DNA from: Dermacentor variabilis | Taxonomy: Eukaryota > Arthropoda > Arachnida > Ixodida > Ixodidae | Assembly (NCBI RefSeq): GCF_050947875.1 | Contig: NC_134571.1 | Coordinates: forward strand, 226,620,024 to 226,684,023 | Reading direction: 5' to 3' | DNA: 64,000 bases | In this document: piece after piece, positions 1 to 13,353 of the stretch | Numbering within the stretch: the stretch's first letter is position 1 | How the letters are laid out: the number at the start of each line of letters is the position of its first letter | Notes under the pieces: model-generated | What the model saw: only the letters and a program-made list of their open reading frames with translations | Told to the model about the DNA's origin: nothing | The model's database searches: none | Translations under genes and position numbers: made by a program

Positions 1-119
1 CAGATAGTGCACGACCGATTCCAACATTTCTCATTTGCACTAAAACTGGTGATACGAACAGCCCCCGAGTTTGGATGGAATGATCTAAAATTTTCCTGGC
101 TGCACAGGCGCTGCACAAC

Positions 120-128
120 ATGACTCAT
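120..128 (+). promoter_or_regulatory. ATGACTCAT 9-mer (AP-1/GCN4-type), first of many
   Basis: An exact match to the optimal pseudo-palindromic site of GCN4/AP-1 bZIP proteins. It lies in the class B segment and recurs in nearly every class B, K-following and T-following unit (next at 574-582), in both the aacatgactcattc and ataatgactcattc contexts. Only the sequence match is observed; function is unknown. Confidence 0.4.
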
Positions 129-2952
129 TCTTCGCCGCCTCGTGTTTATGCGTCGCCCTGGGGGCCATTCTACAAAACATCAACCCGACACCACGGTGCA
201 TCCGACTATTCGTTGGCCGTTCTGGTACCGCTAGCGCACGAGTGATTCGAACATTTCTCATTTGCACTAAAACTGGTGATACGAACAGCTCCACAGTTTG
301 GATGGAATGTTTTAAAATTTTCCTGCTGGCACAGGTGCTGCACATAATGACTTATTCTTCACCGACTCGTGTTTATGCGTCACCCTGGGGGCCATTCTAC
401 AAAACATAAACCCGATGCCACAGTGCATCAGACTACTGGTTGACTGTGGTGGTACAGCTATCGCACGACCGATTCCAACATTTCCCTTTTCCACTAAAAC
501 TGGTGATACGAACAGCTCCCGAGTTTGGATGGAATGATCTAAAATTTTCCTGGCTGCACAGGCGCTGCACAACATGACTCATTCTTCGCCGCCTCGTGTT
601 TATGCGTCGCCCTGGGGGCCATTCTACAAAACATCAACCCGACACCACGGTGCATCCGACTATTCGCTGGCCGTTCTGGTACCGCTAGCGCACAAGTGAT
701 TCCAACATTTCTCATTTGCACTAAAACTGGTGATACGAACAGCTCCACAGTTTGGATGGAATGTTTTAAAATTTTCCTGCTGGCACAGGCGCTGCACATA
801 AAGACTCATTCTTCACCGACTCGTGTTTATGCGTCACCCTGGGGGCCATTCTACAAAACATAAACCCGATACCACGGTGCATACGACTCTTCGTTGGCCG
901 TGGTGGTACAGCTAGCGCATGACCGATTCCAACATTTCTCTTTTGCACTAAAACTGGTGATACGAACAGCTCCCTAGTTTGGATGCAATGATCTAAAATT
1001 TTCCTGGCTGCTCAGGCGCTGCCCAACATTCTTCATTGTTCGTCGAGTCGTGTTTATGGGTCGCCCTGGGGGCCATTCAACAAAACATAAACCCGACACC
1101 ACGGTGCATCTGAATATTCATTGGACGTGGTGGTACAGGTAGTGCACGACCGATTCCGACATTTCTCATTTGCACTAAAACTGGTGATACGAACAGCCCC
1201 CGAGTTTGGGTGGAATGATCTAAAATTTTCCTGGCTACTCAGGAGTGGCACAACATTATTCATTGTTCGCCGACTCGAGTTTATGCGTCGCCCTGAAGCC
1301 ATTGTACAAAACATAAACCCGATACCACGGTGCATCTGACTATTCAGAGGCCGTGGGGATACAGCTAGCGCACGACCGATTCCAACATTTCTCTTTTACA
1401 CTAAAACTTGTGATACGAACAGCTCCAGAGTTTGTATGGAATTTTTTTAAATTTTCCTGGCTGCACAGGCGCTGCACATAATGACTCATTCTTCACCGAC
1501 TCGTGTTTATGCGTCACCCTGGGGGCCATTCTATAAAACATAAACCCGATGCCACAGTGCATCAGACTATTCGATGGCCGTGGTGGCACAGCCAGGGCAC
1601 GACCGATTTCAACATTTCTCTTTTGCACTAAAACTGGTGATACGAACAGCCCTCGAGTTTGGATGCAATGATCTAAAATTTTCCTCGCTGCTCAGGGGCT
1701 GCACAACATTATTCATTGTCCGTCGATTCATGTTTATGCGTCGCCCTGGCGGCCATTCTACAAAACCTAAACCCGACACCACGGTGCATCCGACTATTCG
1801 TTGGCCGTGGTGGCACAGGGAGCGCACGACCGATTCCAACATTTCTCTTTTGCACTAAAACTGGTGATACGAACAGCCCCCGAGTTTGGATGGAATGATC
1901 TAAAATTTTCCTGGCTGCACAGGCGCTGCACAACATGACTCATTCTTCGCCGACTCGTGTTTATGCGTCGGTCTGGGTGCCATTCTACAAAACATAAACG
2001 CCATACCACGATGCATCTGACTATTGATTGGCCGTGGTGGTACAGCTTGCGCACGACCGATTCCAACATTTCTATTTTGCACTAAAACTGGTGATGCGAA
2101 CAGCTCGCGAGTTTGGATGGAATGATCTAAAATTTTCCTGGCTGCACAGGCGCTGCACAACATGACTCATTCTTCGCCGCCTCGTGTTTATATGTCGCCC
2201 TGGGGGCCATTCTACAAAACATCAACCCGACACCACGGTGCATCCGACTATTCGTTCGCCGTTCTGGTACCGCTAGCGCACGAGTGATTCCAACATTTCT
2301 CATTTGCACTAAAACTGGTGATACGAACAGCTCCACAGTTTGGATGGAATGTTTTAAAATTTTCCTGCTGGCACAGGCGCTGCACAACATTATTCATTGT
2401 TCGTCGACTCGTGTTTATGGGTCGGCCAGGGGCCATTCTACAAAACATAAACCCGATACCACGGTGCATCCGACTATTCGTTGGCCGTGGTGGTACAGCT
2501 AGCGCCCGACCGATTCCAACATTTCCCTTTTGCACTAAAACTGGTGATACGAACAGCTCCCTAGTTTGGATGCAATGATCTAAAATTTTCCTGGCAGCTC
2601 ACGCGCTGCCCAACATTATTCATTGTTCGTCGAGTCGTGTTTATGGGTCGCCCTGGGGGCCATTCAACAAAACATAAACCCGACACCACGGTGCATCTGA
2701 ATATTCATTGGACGTGGTGGTACAGATAGTGCACGACCGATTCTAACATTTCTCATTTGCACTAAAACTGGTGATACGAACAGCCCCCGAGTTTGGAAGG
2801 AATGATCTAAAATTTTCCTGGCTGCACAGCCGCTGCACAACATGACTCATTCATCGCCGACTCGTGTTTATGCGTCGCTCTGGGGGCCATTCTACAAAAC
2901 ATAAACCTGATCCCACGGTGCATCTGACTATTGATTGGCCGTGGTGGTACAG

Positions 2953-2962
2953 CTTGCGCAAG
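2953..2962 (+). promoter_or_regulatory. CTTGCGCAAG palindrome (C/EBP-like core), first exact copy
   Basis: A perfect 10-bp palindrome with the TTGCGCAA core known for C/EBP-type bZIP dimers. It arises in class T by two substitutions in ctagcgcacg. One-step intermediates occur in the window (cttgcgcacg near 2,046 and at the right edge near 63,980; ctagcgcaag near 10,206 and 51,363). Binding is not shown. Confidence 0.4.
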
Positions 2963-3644
2963 ACCGATTCCAACCTTTCTCTTTTGCTCTAAAACTGGTG
3001 ATAAGAGCTGCTCCACAGTTTGGAAGGAATGGTTTAATATTTTTCTGTTGGCACAGGCGCTGCACATAATGACTCATTCTTCGCCAACTCCTGTTTATGC
3101 GTCGCCCTGGGGGCCATTCGACAAAACATAAACCCGATACCACGGTGCATACGAGTATTCGTTGGCCGTGGTGGTACAGCTAGCGCACGACCGATTCCAA
3201 CATTTCTATTTTGCACTAAACCTGGTGATGCCAACAGCTCCCGAGTTTGGATGGAATCATCTAAAATTTTTCTGGCTGCACAGGCGCTGCACAACATGAC
3301 TCATTCTTCGCCGCCTCGTGTTTATGCGTCGCCCTGGGGGCCATTCTACAAAACAACAACCCGATACCACGGTGCATCCGACTATTCGTTGGCCGTTCTG
3401 GTACCGCTAGCGCACGAGTGATTCCAACATTTCTCATTTGCACTAAAACTGGTGATACGAACAGCTCCACAGTTTGGATGGAATGTTTTAAAATTTTCCT
3501 GCTGGCACAGGCGCTGCACATAATGAATCATTCTTCACCGACTCGTTTATGCGTCACCCTGGGGGCCATTCTACGAAACATAAACCCGATACCACGGTGC
3601 ATCTGACCATTCGTTGGCCGTGGTGTTAGAGCTAGCGCACGACC

Positions 3645-5119
3645 GATTCCAACATTTCTCTTTTGCACTAAAACTGGTGATACGAACAGCTCCCTAATTT
3701 GGATGCAATGATCTAAAATTTTCCTGGCTGCTCAGGCGCTGCCCAACATTATTCATTGTTCGTCGAGTCGTGTTTATGCGTCGCCCTGGGGGCCATTCAA
3801 CAAAACATAAACCCGACACCACGGTACATCTGAATATTCATTGGACGTGGTGGTACAGATAGTGCACGACCGATTCCAACATTTCACATTTGCACCAAAA
3901 CTGGTGATACGAACAGCCCCTGAGTTTGGATGGAATGATCTAAAATTTTCCTGGCTGCACAGGCGCTGCACAACATGACTCATTCTTCGCCGCCTCGTGT
4001 TTATACGTCACCCTGGGGGCCATTCTACAAAACATAAACCCGATGCCACAGTGCATCAGACTATTCATTGACTCTGGTGGTACAGCTAGCGCACGACCGA
4101 TTCCAACATTTCCCTTTTCCACTAAAACTGGTGATACGAACAGCTCCCGAGTTTGGATGGAATGATTTAAAATTTTCCTGGCTGCACAGGCGCTGCACAA
4201 CATGACTCATTCTTCGCCGCCTCGTGTTTATGCGTCGCCCTGGGGGCCATTCTACAAAACATCAACCCGACACCACGGTGCATCCGACTATTCGTTGGCC
4301 GTTCTGGTACCGCTAGCGCACGAGTGATACCAACATTTCTCATTTGCACTAAAACTGGTGATACGAACAGCTCCACATTTTGGATGGAATGTTTTAAAAT
4401 TTTCCTGCTGGCACAGGCGCTGCACATAATGACTCATTCTTCACCGACTCGTGTTTATGCGTCACCCTGGGGGCCATTCTACAAAACATAAACCCGATAC
4501 CACGGTGCATCTGACCATTCGTTAGCCGTGGTGTTAGAGCTAGCGCACGACCGATTCCAACATTTCTCTTTTGCACTAAGACTGCTGATACGAACAGTTC
4601 CCGAGTTTGGATGGAACGATCTGAAATTTTCCTGGCTGCTCAGGAGCTGCACAACATTATTCATTGTTCGCCTACTCGAGTTTATGCATCGCCGTGAAGC
4701 CATTCTACAAAACATAAACCCGATACCACGGTGCATCTGACCATTCGTTGGCCGTGGTGGTACAGCTAGCGCCCGACCGATTCCAACATTTCTCTTTTGC
4801 ACTAAAACTGGTGATACGAACAGCTCCCTAATTTGGATGCAATGATCTAAAATTTTCCTGGCTGCTCAGGCGCTGCCCAACATTATTCATTGTTCGTCGA
4901 GTCGTGTTTATGCGTCGCCCTGGGGGCCATTCAACAAAACATAAACCCGACACCACGGTACATCTGAATATTCATTGGACGTGGTGGTACAGATAGTGCA
5001 CGACCGATTCCAACATTTCACATTTGCACCAAAACTGGTGATACGAACAGCCCCTGAGTTTGGATGGAATGATCTAAAATTTTCCTGGCTGCACAGGCGC
5101 TGCACAACATGACTCATTC
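3645..5119 (+). repeat. Local repeat of ~1.5 monomers at a 1,134-bp (5-monomer) step
   Basis: The stretch about 3,645-3,985 (with ctccctaatttggatgcaatg near 3,690, then fcacatttgcacc-type changes near 3,885: ttcacatttgcaccaaaa) recurs at about 4,779-5,119 with the same private variants. Beyond about 3,985 and 5,119 the two lose homology (cgccgcctcg against cgccgactcg). This marks the ends of an old five-monomer duplication in the left block. Confidence 0.7.
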
Positions 5120-6208
5120 TTCGCCGACTCGTGTTTATGCGTCGCTCTGGGGGCCATTCTACAAAACATAAACCGGATACCACGGTGCATCTGACTATTG
5201 ATTGGCCGCGGTGGTACAGCTTCCGCAAGACCGATTCCAACCTTTCTCTTTTGCACTCAAACTGGTGATAAGAACTGCTCCACAGTTTGGATGCAATGGT
5301 TTAAAATTTTTCTGTTGGCACACGCGCTGCACATAATGACTCATTCTTCGCCAACTCCTGTTTATGCGTCGCCCTGGGGGCCATTCTACAAAACATAAAC
5401 CCGATACCACGGTGCATACGAGTATTCGTTGGCCGTGGTGGTACAGCTAGCGCACGACCGATTCCAACATTTCTATTTTGCACTAAAACTGGTGATGCGA
5501 ACAGCTCCCGAGTTTGGATGGAATGATCTAAAATTTTCCTGGCTGCACAGGCGCTGCACAACATGACTCATTCTTCGCCGCCTCGTGTTTATGCGTCACC
5601 CTGGGGGCCATTCCACAAAACATAAACCCGATGCCACAGTGCATCAGACTATTCATTGACTGTGGTGGTACAGCTAGCGCACGACCGATTCCAACATTTC
5701 CCTTTTCCACTAAAACTGGTGATACGAACAGCTCCCGAGTTTGGATGGAATGATTTAAAATTTTCCTGGCTGCACAGGCGCTGCACAACATGACTCATTC
5801 TTCGCCGACTCGTGTTTATGCGTCACCCTGGGGGCCATTCTACGAAACATAAACCCGATACCACGGTGCATCTGACCATTCGTTGACCGTGGTGTTAGAG
5901 CTAGCGCACGACCGATTCCAACATTTCCCTTTTGCACTAAAACTGGTGATACGAACAGCTCCCTAGTTTAGATGCAATGATCAAAAATTTTCCTGGCAGC
6001 TCAGGCGCTGCCCAACATTATTCATTGTTCGTCGAGTCGTGTTTATGGGTCGCCCTGGGGGCCATTCAACAAAACATAAACCCGACACCACGGTGCATCT
6101 GAATATTCATTGGACGTGGTGGTACAGATAGTGCACGACCGATTCCAACATTTCTCATTTGCACTAAAACTGGTGATACGAACAGCCCCCGAGTTTGGAT
6201 GGAATGAT

Positions 6209-6772
6209 CTAAAATTTTCCTGGCTGCACAGGCGCTGCACAACATGACTCATTCATCGCCGACTCGTGTTTACGCGTCGCTCTGGGGGCCATTCTACAAA
6301 ACATAAACCTGATCCCACGGTGCATCTGACTATTGATTGGCCGTGGTGGTACAGCTTGCGCAAGACCGATTCCAACCTTTCTCTTTTGCTCTAAAACTGG
6401 TGATGAGAGCTGCTCCACAGTTTGGAAGGAATGGTTTAAAATTTTTCTGTTGGCACAGGCGCTGCACATAATGACTCATTCTTCGCCAACTCCTGTTTAT
6501 GCGTCGCCCTGGGGGCCATTCTACAAAACATAAACCCGATACCACGGTGCATCTGACTATTGATTGGCCGTGGTGGTACAGCTTGCGCAAGACCGATTCC
6601 AATCTTTCTCTTTTGCACTAGAACTGGTGATAAGAACTGCTCCAAAGTTTGGATGGAATGGTTTAAAATTTTTCTGTTGGCACACGCGCTGCACATAATG
6701 ACTCATTCTTCGCCAACTCCTGTTTATGCGTCGCCCTGGGGGCCATTCTACAAAACATAAACCCGATACCAC
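6209..6772 (+). repeat. Adjacent pair of near-identical class T monomers
   Basis: Two consecutive class T units, with palindromes at 6355-6364 and 6582-6591, follow each other at exactly 227 bp. Elsewhere class T is normally a single monomer within a longer order. They share ccaa(c/t)ctttctc, gat(g/a)aga-ctgctcc and the ggtttaaaatttttctgttgg segment. This looks like a single-monomer duplication; the units differ at several positions, so it is not the most recent event in the window. Confidence 0.75.
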
Positions 6773-8141
6773 GGTGCATACGAGTATTCGTTGGCCGTGG
6801 TGGTACAGCTAGCGCACGACCGATTCCAACATTTCCCATTTCCACTAAAAATGGTGATACGAACAGCTCCCGAGTTTGGATGGAATGATCTAAAATTTTC
6901 CTGGCTGCACAGGCGCTGCACAACATGACTCATTCTTCGCCGCCTCGTGTTTATGCGCCGCCCTGGGGGCCATTCTACAAAACATCAACCCGACACCACG
7001 GTGCATCCGACTATTCGTTGGCCGTTCCGGTACCGCTAGCGCACGAGTGATTCCAACATTTCTCATTTGCACTAAAACTGGTGATACGAACAGCTCCACA
7101 GTTTGGATGGAATGTTTTAAAATTTTCCTGCTGGCACAGGCGCTGCACATAATGACTCATTCTTCACCGACTCGTGTTTATGCGTCACCCTGGGCGCCAT
7201 TCTACAAAACATAAACCCGATACCACGGTGCATCTGACCATTCGTTGGCCGTGGTGTTAGAGCTAGCGCACGACCGATTCAAACATTTCTCTTTTGCACT
7301 AAGACTGCTGATACGAACAGCTCCCGAGTTTGGATGGAACGATCTGAAATTTTCCTGGCTGCTCAGGAGCTGCACAACATTATTCATTGTTCGCCGACTC
7401 GAGTTTATGCATCGCCGTGAAGCCATTCTACAAAACAAAAAACCGATACCACGGTGCATACGACTATTCGTCGGCCGTGGTAGTACAGCTAGTGCACGAC
7501 CGATTCCAACATTTCCATTTTCCACTAAAACTGGTGATACGAACAGCTCCCGAGTTTGGATAGAAAGATCTGAAATTTTCCTGGCTGCTCAGGAGCTGCA
7601 CAACATTATTCATTGTTCGCCGACTCGAGTTTATGCATCGCCGTGAAGCCATTCTACAAAACATAAACCCGATACCACGGTGCATACGACTATTCGTTGG
7701 CCGTGGTGGTACAGCTAGCGCATGACCGATTCCAACATTTCTCTTTTGCACTAAAACTGGTGATACGAACAGCTCCCGAGTTTGGATGGAATGATCTAAT
7801 ATTTTCCTGGCTGCTCAGGCACTGCACAACATTAATCATTGTTCGTCGACTCGTGTTTATGGGTAGGCCTGGGGCCATTCTACAAAACATAAACCCGAGG
7901 CCACAGTGCATCAGACTATTCGTTGACTCTGGTGGTACAGCTAGCGCACGACCGATTCCAACATTTCCCTTTTCCACTAAAACTGCTGATACGAACAGCT
8001 CCCGAGTTTGGATGGAATGATCTAAAATTTTCCTGGCTGCACAGGCGCGGCCAACATGACTCATTCTTCGCCGACTCCTGTTTTTGCGTCACCCTGGGTG
8101 CCATTCTACAACACATAAACCCGATACCACGGTGCATCTGA

Positions 8142-11100
8142 CTATTCGTTGGCCGTGTTGTTACAGCTAGCGCACGACCGATTCCAACATTTCACTTTTG
8201 CACTAAAACTGCTGATACGAACAGCTCCCGAGTTTGGATGGAATGATCTAAAATTTTCCTGGCTGCTCAGGAGCTGCACAACATTATTCATGGTTCGCCG
8301 ACTCGAGTTTATGCGTCGCCCTGAAGCCATTCTACAAAACATAAACCCGATACCACGGTGCATCTGACTATTCAGAGGCCGTGGTGATAGAGCTAGCGCA
8401 CGACCGATTCCAACATTTCTCTTTTACACTAAAACTTGTGATACGAACAGTTCCAGAGTTTGTATGGAATGATTTAAAATTTTCCTGGCTGCACAGGCGC
8501 TGCACATAATGACTCATTCTTCGCCGACTCGTGTTTATGCATCGCACTGGGGGCCATTCTAAATAACATACACCCGATACCACGGTCCATCCGACTATTC
8601 GATGACCGCGGTGGGCAGCCAGGGCACTACCAATTTCAACATTTTTCTTTTGCACTAAAACTGGTGATACGAACAGCCCTCGTGTTTGGATGCAATGATC
8701 TAAAATTTTCCTGGCTGCTCAGGGGCTCCGCAACATTATTCATTGTTCGTCGATTCATGTTTATGAGTCGCCATGGCGGCCATTCTACAAAACCTAAACC
8801 CGATACCACGGTGCATCCGACTATTCGTTGGCCGTGGTGGCACAGCTAGCGCACGACCGATTCCAACATTTCTCTTTTGCACTAAAACTGGTGATACGAA
8901 CAGCTCCCGAGTTTGGATGGAATGATCTAAAATTTTCCTGGCTGCTCAGGCGCTGCACATATTGACTCATTCTTCACCGACTCGTGTTTATGCTTCACCC
9001 AGGGGGCTATTCTACGAAACATAAACCCGATACCACAGTGCATCAGACTATTCGTTGACTGTGGTGGTACTGCTAGCGCACGACCGATTCCAAGATTTCT
9101 CTTTTCCACTAAAACTGGTGATACGAACAGCTCCCGAGTTTGGATGGAATGATCTAAAATTTTCCTGGCTGCTCAGGAGTGGCACAACATTATTCATTGT
9201 TCGCCGACTCGAGTTTATGCGTCGCCCTGAAGCCATTCTAAAAAACATAAACCCGATACCACGGTGCATCTGACTATTCAGACGCCGTGGTGATACAGCT
9301 AGCGCACGACCGATTCCAACATTTCTCTTTTACACTAAAACTTGTGATACGAACAGCTCCAGAGTATGGATGGAATGGTTTAAAATTTTTCTTTTGGCAC
9401 AGGCGCTGCACATAATGACTCATTCTTCGCCAACTCCTGTTTATGCGTCGCCCTGGGGGCCATTCTACAAAACATAAAACCGATACCACGGTGCATACGA
9501 CTATTCGTTGGCCGTGGTGGTGCAGCTAGCGCACGACCGATTCCAACATTTCTCTTTTGCACTAAAACTGGTGATACGAACAGCTCCCGAGTTTGGATGG
9601 AATGATCTAAAATTTTCCTGGCTGCACAGGCGCGGCACATAATGACTCATTCTTCACCGACTCGTGTTTATGCGTCACCCTGGGGGCCATTCTGCAAAAC
9701 ATAAACCCGATGCCACAGTGCATCAGACTATTCGATGGCCGTGGTGGCACAGCCAGGGCACGACCGATTCCAACATTTCTCTTTTGCACTAAAACTGGTG
9801 ATACGAACAGCCCCCGAGTTGGGATGGAATGATCTAAAATTTTCCTGGCTGCACAGGCGCTGCACAACATGACTCATTCTTCGCCGACTCGTGTTTATGC
9901 GTCGCTCTGGAGGCCATTCTACAAAACATAAACCCGATACCACGGTGCATCTGACTATTGATTGGCCGTGGTGGTACAGCTTGCGCAAGACCGATTCCAA
10001 CCTTTCTCTTTTGCACTAAAACTGGTGATAAGAACTGCTCCACAGTTTGGATGGAATGGTTTAAAATTTTTCTTTTGGCACAGGCGCTGCACATAATGAC
10101 TCATTCTTCGCCAACTCCTGTTTATGCGTCGCCCTGGGGGCCATTCTACAAAACATAAACCCGATACCACGGTGCATACGACTAGTCGTTGGCCGTGGTG
10201 GTGCAGCTAGCGCAAGACCTATTCCAACATTTCTATTTTGCACTAAAACTGGTGATGCGAACAGCTCCCGAGTTTGGATGCAATGATCTAAAATTTATCT
10301 GGCTGCTCAGGCGCTGCCCAACATTATTCATTGTTCGTCGAGTCGTGTTTATGGGTCGCCCTGGGGGCCATTCAACAACACATAAACCCGACACCACGGT
10401 GCATCTGAATATTCATTGGACGTGGTGGTACAGATAGTGCACGACCGATTCCAACATTTCTCATTTGCACTAAAACTGGTGATACGAACAGCCCCCGAGT
10501 TTGGATGGAATGATCTAAAATTTTCCTGGCTGCACAGGCGCTGCGCAACATGACTCATTCATCGCCGACTCGTGTTTATGCGTCGCTCTGGGGGCCATTC
10601 TACAAAACATAAACCTGATCCCACGGTGCATCTGACTATTGATTGGCCGTGGTACAGCTTGCGCAAGACCAATTCCAACCTTTCTCTTTTGCTCTAAAAC
10701 TGGTGATAAGAACTGCTCCACAGTTTGGACGCACTGGTTTAAAATTTTTCTGTTGGCACAGGCGCTGCACATAATGACTCATTCTTCGCCAACTCCTGTT
10801 TATGCGTCGCCCTGGGGGCCATTCTACAAAACATAAACCCGATACCACGGTGCATACGACTATTCGTTGGCCGTGGTGGTACAGCTAGCGCACGACCGAT
10901 TCCAACATTTCTATTTTGCACTAAAACTGGTGATGCTCGCCGCTAACGAGTTTGGATGGAATGATCTAAAATTTTCCTGGCTGCACAGGCGCTGCACAAC
11001 ATGACTCATTCTTCGCCGCCTCGTGTTTATGCGTCGCCCTGGGGGCCATTCTACAAAACATCAACCCGACACCACGGTGCATCCGACTATTCGTTGGCCG

Positions 11101-13353
11101 TTCTGGTACCGCTAGCGCACGAGTGATTCCAACATTTCTCATTTGCACTAAAACTGGTGATACGAACAGCTCCACAGTTTGGATGGAATGTTTTAAAATT
11201 TTCCTGCTGGCACAGGCGCTGCACATAATGACTCATTCTTCACCGACTCGTGTTTATGCGTCACCCTGGGGGCCATTCTACAAAACATAAACCCGATGCC
11301 ACAGTGCATCAGACTATCCGTTGACTGTGGTGGTACAGCTAGCGCACGACCGATTCCAACATTTCCCTTTTCCACTAAAACTGGTGATACGAACAGCTCC
11401 CGAGTTTGGATGGAATGATCTAAAATTTTCCTGGCTGCACAGGCGCGGCCAACATGACTCATTCTTCGCCGACTCCTGTTTTTGCGTCACCCTGGGGGCC
11501 ATTCTACAACACATAAACCCGATACCAAGGAGCACCTGACTATTCGTTGGCCGTGGTGTTACAGCTAGCGCACGACCGATTGCAACATTTCTCTTTTGCA
11601 CTAAAGCCGCTGATACGAACAGCTCCCGAGTTTGGATGGAATGATCTAAAATTTTCCTGGCTGCTCAGGAGCTGCACAACATTATTCATTGTTCGCCGAC
11701 TCGAGTTTATGCGTCGCCCTGAAGCCATTCTACAAAACATAAACCCGATACCACGGTGCATCTGACTATTCAGAGGCCGTGGTGACACAGCTAGCGCACG
11801 ACCGATTCCAACATTTCTCTTTTACACTAAAACTTGTGATACGAACAGTTCCAGAGTTTGTATGGAATGATTTAAAATTTTCCTGGCTGCACAGGCGCTG
11901 CACATAATGACTCATTCTTCGCCGACTCGTGTTTATGCGTCGCACTGGGGGGCATTCTAAATAACATAAACCCGATACCACGGTCCATCCGACTATTCGA
12001 TGACCGTGGTGGCACAGCCAGGGCACGACCGATTTCAACATTTCTCTTTTGCACTAAAACTGGTGATACGAACAGCCCTCGAGTTTGGATACAATGATCT
12101 AAAACTTTCCTTGCTGCTCAGGGGCTGCACAACATTATTCATTGTTCGTCGATTCATGTTTATGCGTCGCCCTGGCGGCCATTCTACAAAACCTAAACCC
12201 GATACCACGGTGCATCCGACTATTCGTTGGCCGTGGTGGCACAGCTAGCGCACGACCGATTCCAACATTTCTCTTTTGCACTAAAACTGGTGATACGAAC
12301 AGCTCCCTAGTTTGGATGGAATGATGTAACATTTTCCTGGCTGCTGAGGCGCTGCACATATTGACTCATTCTTGACCGACTCGTGTTTATGCTTCACCCA
12401 GGGGGACATTCTACAAAACATAAACCCGATACCACAGTGCATCAGACTATTCGTTGACTGTGGTGGTACAGCTAGTGCACGACCGATTCCAAGATTTCCC
12501 TTTTCCACTAAAACTGGTGATACGAACAGCTCCCGAGTTTGGATGGAATGATCTAAAATTTTCCTGGTTGCACAGGCGCGGCCGACATGACCCATTCTTC
12601 GCCGACTCGTGTTTTTGCGTCACCCTGGGGGCCATTCTACAAAACATAAACCCGATACCACCGTGCATCTGACCATTCGTTGGCCGTGGTGTTACAGCTA
12701 GCGCACGACCGATTCCAACATTTCTCTTTTGAACTAAAACTGGTGATACGAACAGCTCCCTAGTTTGGATGCAATCATCTAAAATTTTCCTGGCTGCTCA
12801 GGCGCTGCCCAACATCATTCATTGTTCTTCGAGTCGTGTTTATGGGTCGCCCTGGGGGCCATTCAACAACACATAAACCCGACACCACGGTGCATCTGAA
12901 TATTCATTGGACGTGGTGGTACAGATAGTGCACGACCGATTCCAACATTTCTCATTTGCACTAAAACTGGTGATACGAACAGCCTCCGAGTTTGGATGGA
13001 ATGATCTAAAATTTTCCTGGCTGCACACGCGCTGCACAACATGACTCATTCATCGCCGACTCGTGTTTATGCGTCGCTCTGGGGGCCATTCTACAAAACA
13101 TAAACCTGATCCCACGGTGCATCTGACTATTGATTGGCCGTGGTGGTACAGCTTGCGCAAGACCGATTCCAACCTTTCTCTTTTGCTCTAAAACTGGTGA
13201 TAAGAACTGCTCCACAGTTTGGAAGCAATGGTTTAAAATTTTTCTGTTGGCACAGGCGCTGCACATAATGACTCATTCTTCGCCAACTCCTGTTTATGCG
13301 TCGCCCTGGGGGCCATTCTACAAAACATAAACCCGATACCACGGTGCATACGA
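8142..13353 (+). repeat. W1: 23-monomer higher-order repeat, copy 1 (5,212 bp)
   Basis: The first copy of a long repeat. Its private variants (for example gttgttacagctagc and ttcacttttgcac near 8,155-8,200, and catggttcgcc near 8,290) recur 5,212 bp later at 13,361 and 10,651 bp later at 18,800. 5,212 bp is 23 monomers. Relative to W2 it has one extra monomer near 9,380-9,606 (step changes from 5,213 to 4,986), lacks two monomers present in W2 at about 15,274-15,726 (step becomes 5,439), and has one extra near 11,193-11,420 (step returns to 5,213). The phase chosen for the boundaries is arbitrary. Confidence 0.85.

Larger units (their letters stand above)
1..8050 (+). repeat. Left mosaic block of diverged monomers
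   Basis: About 35 monomers of classes A, B, K and T in irregular order, with no single large period. Several internal homologies have steps that are whole numbers of monomers: 227 bp (6,330 vs 6,557), 454 bp (85 vs 539), 1,134 bp (3,774 vs 4,908), 1,362 bp (5,074 vs 6,436), 1,588 bp (3,940 vs 5,528), 2,267 bp (3,034 vs 5,301), 2,717 bp (4,528 vs 7,245) and 3,402 bp (2,807 vs 6,209). This overlapping pattern is what repeated unequal exchange without wholesale homogenisation leaves. A 2-bp loss in the actcgtgtttatg box near 3,545 gives one 225-bp step. No non-satellite sequence was found. Confidence 0.85.

Noticed and set aside
83..95. A4T4 tract as phased curved DNA
   Set aside because: There is one strong A4T4 tract per 227 bp; the other A or T runs are not clearly spaced at the helical repeat, so strong intrinsic curvature cannot be claimed without a calculation.
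1532..1538. TATAAAA boxes (1532, 48602, 54461, 60543, 62336, 62563)
   Set aside because: Sporadic single-base C-to-T variants of the common ctacaaaac segment, not conserved within a class and not placed before any plausible transcript.
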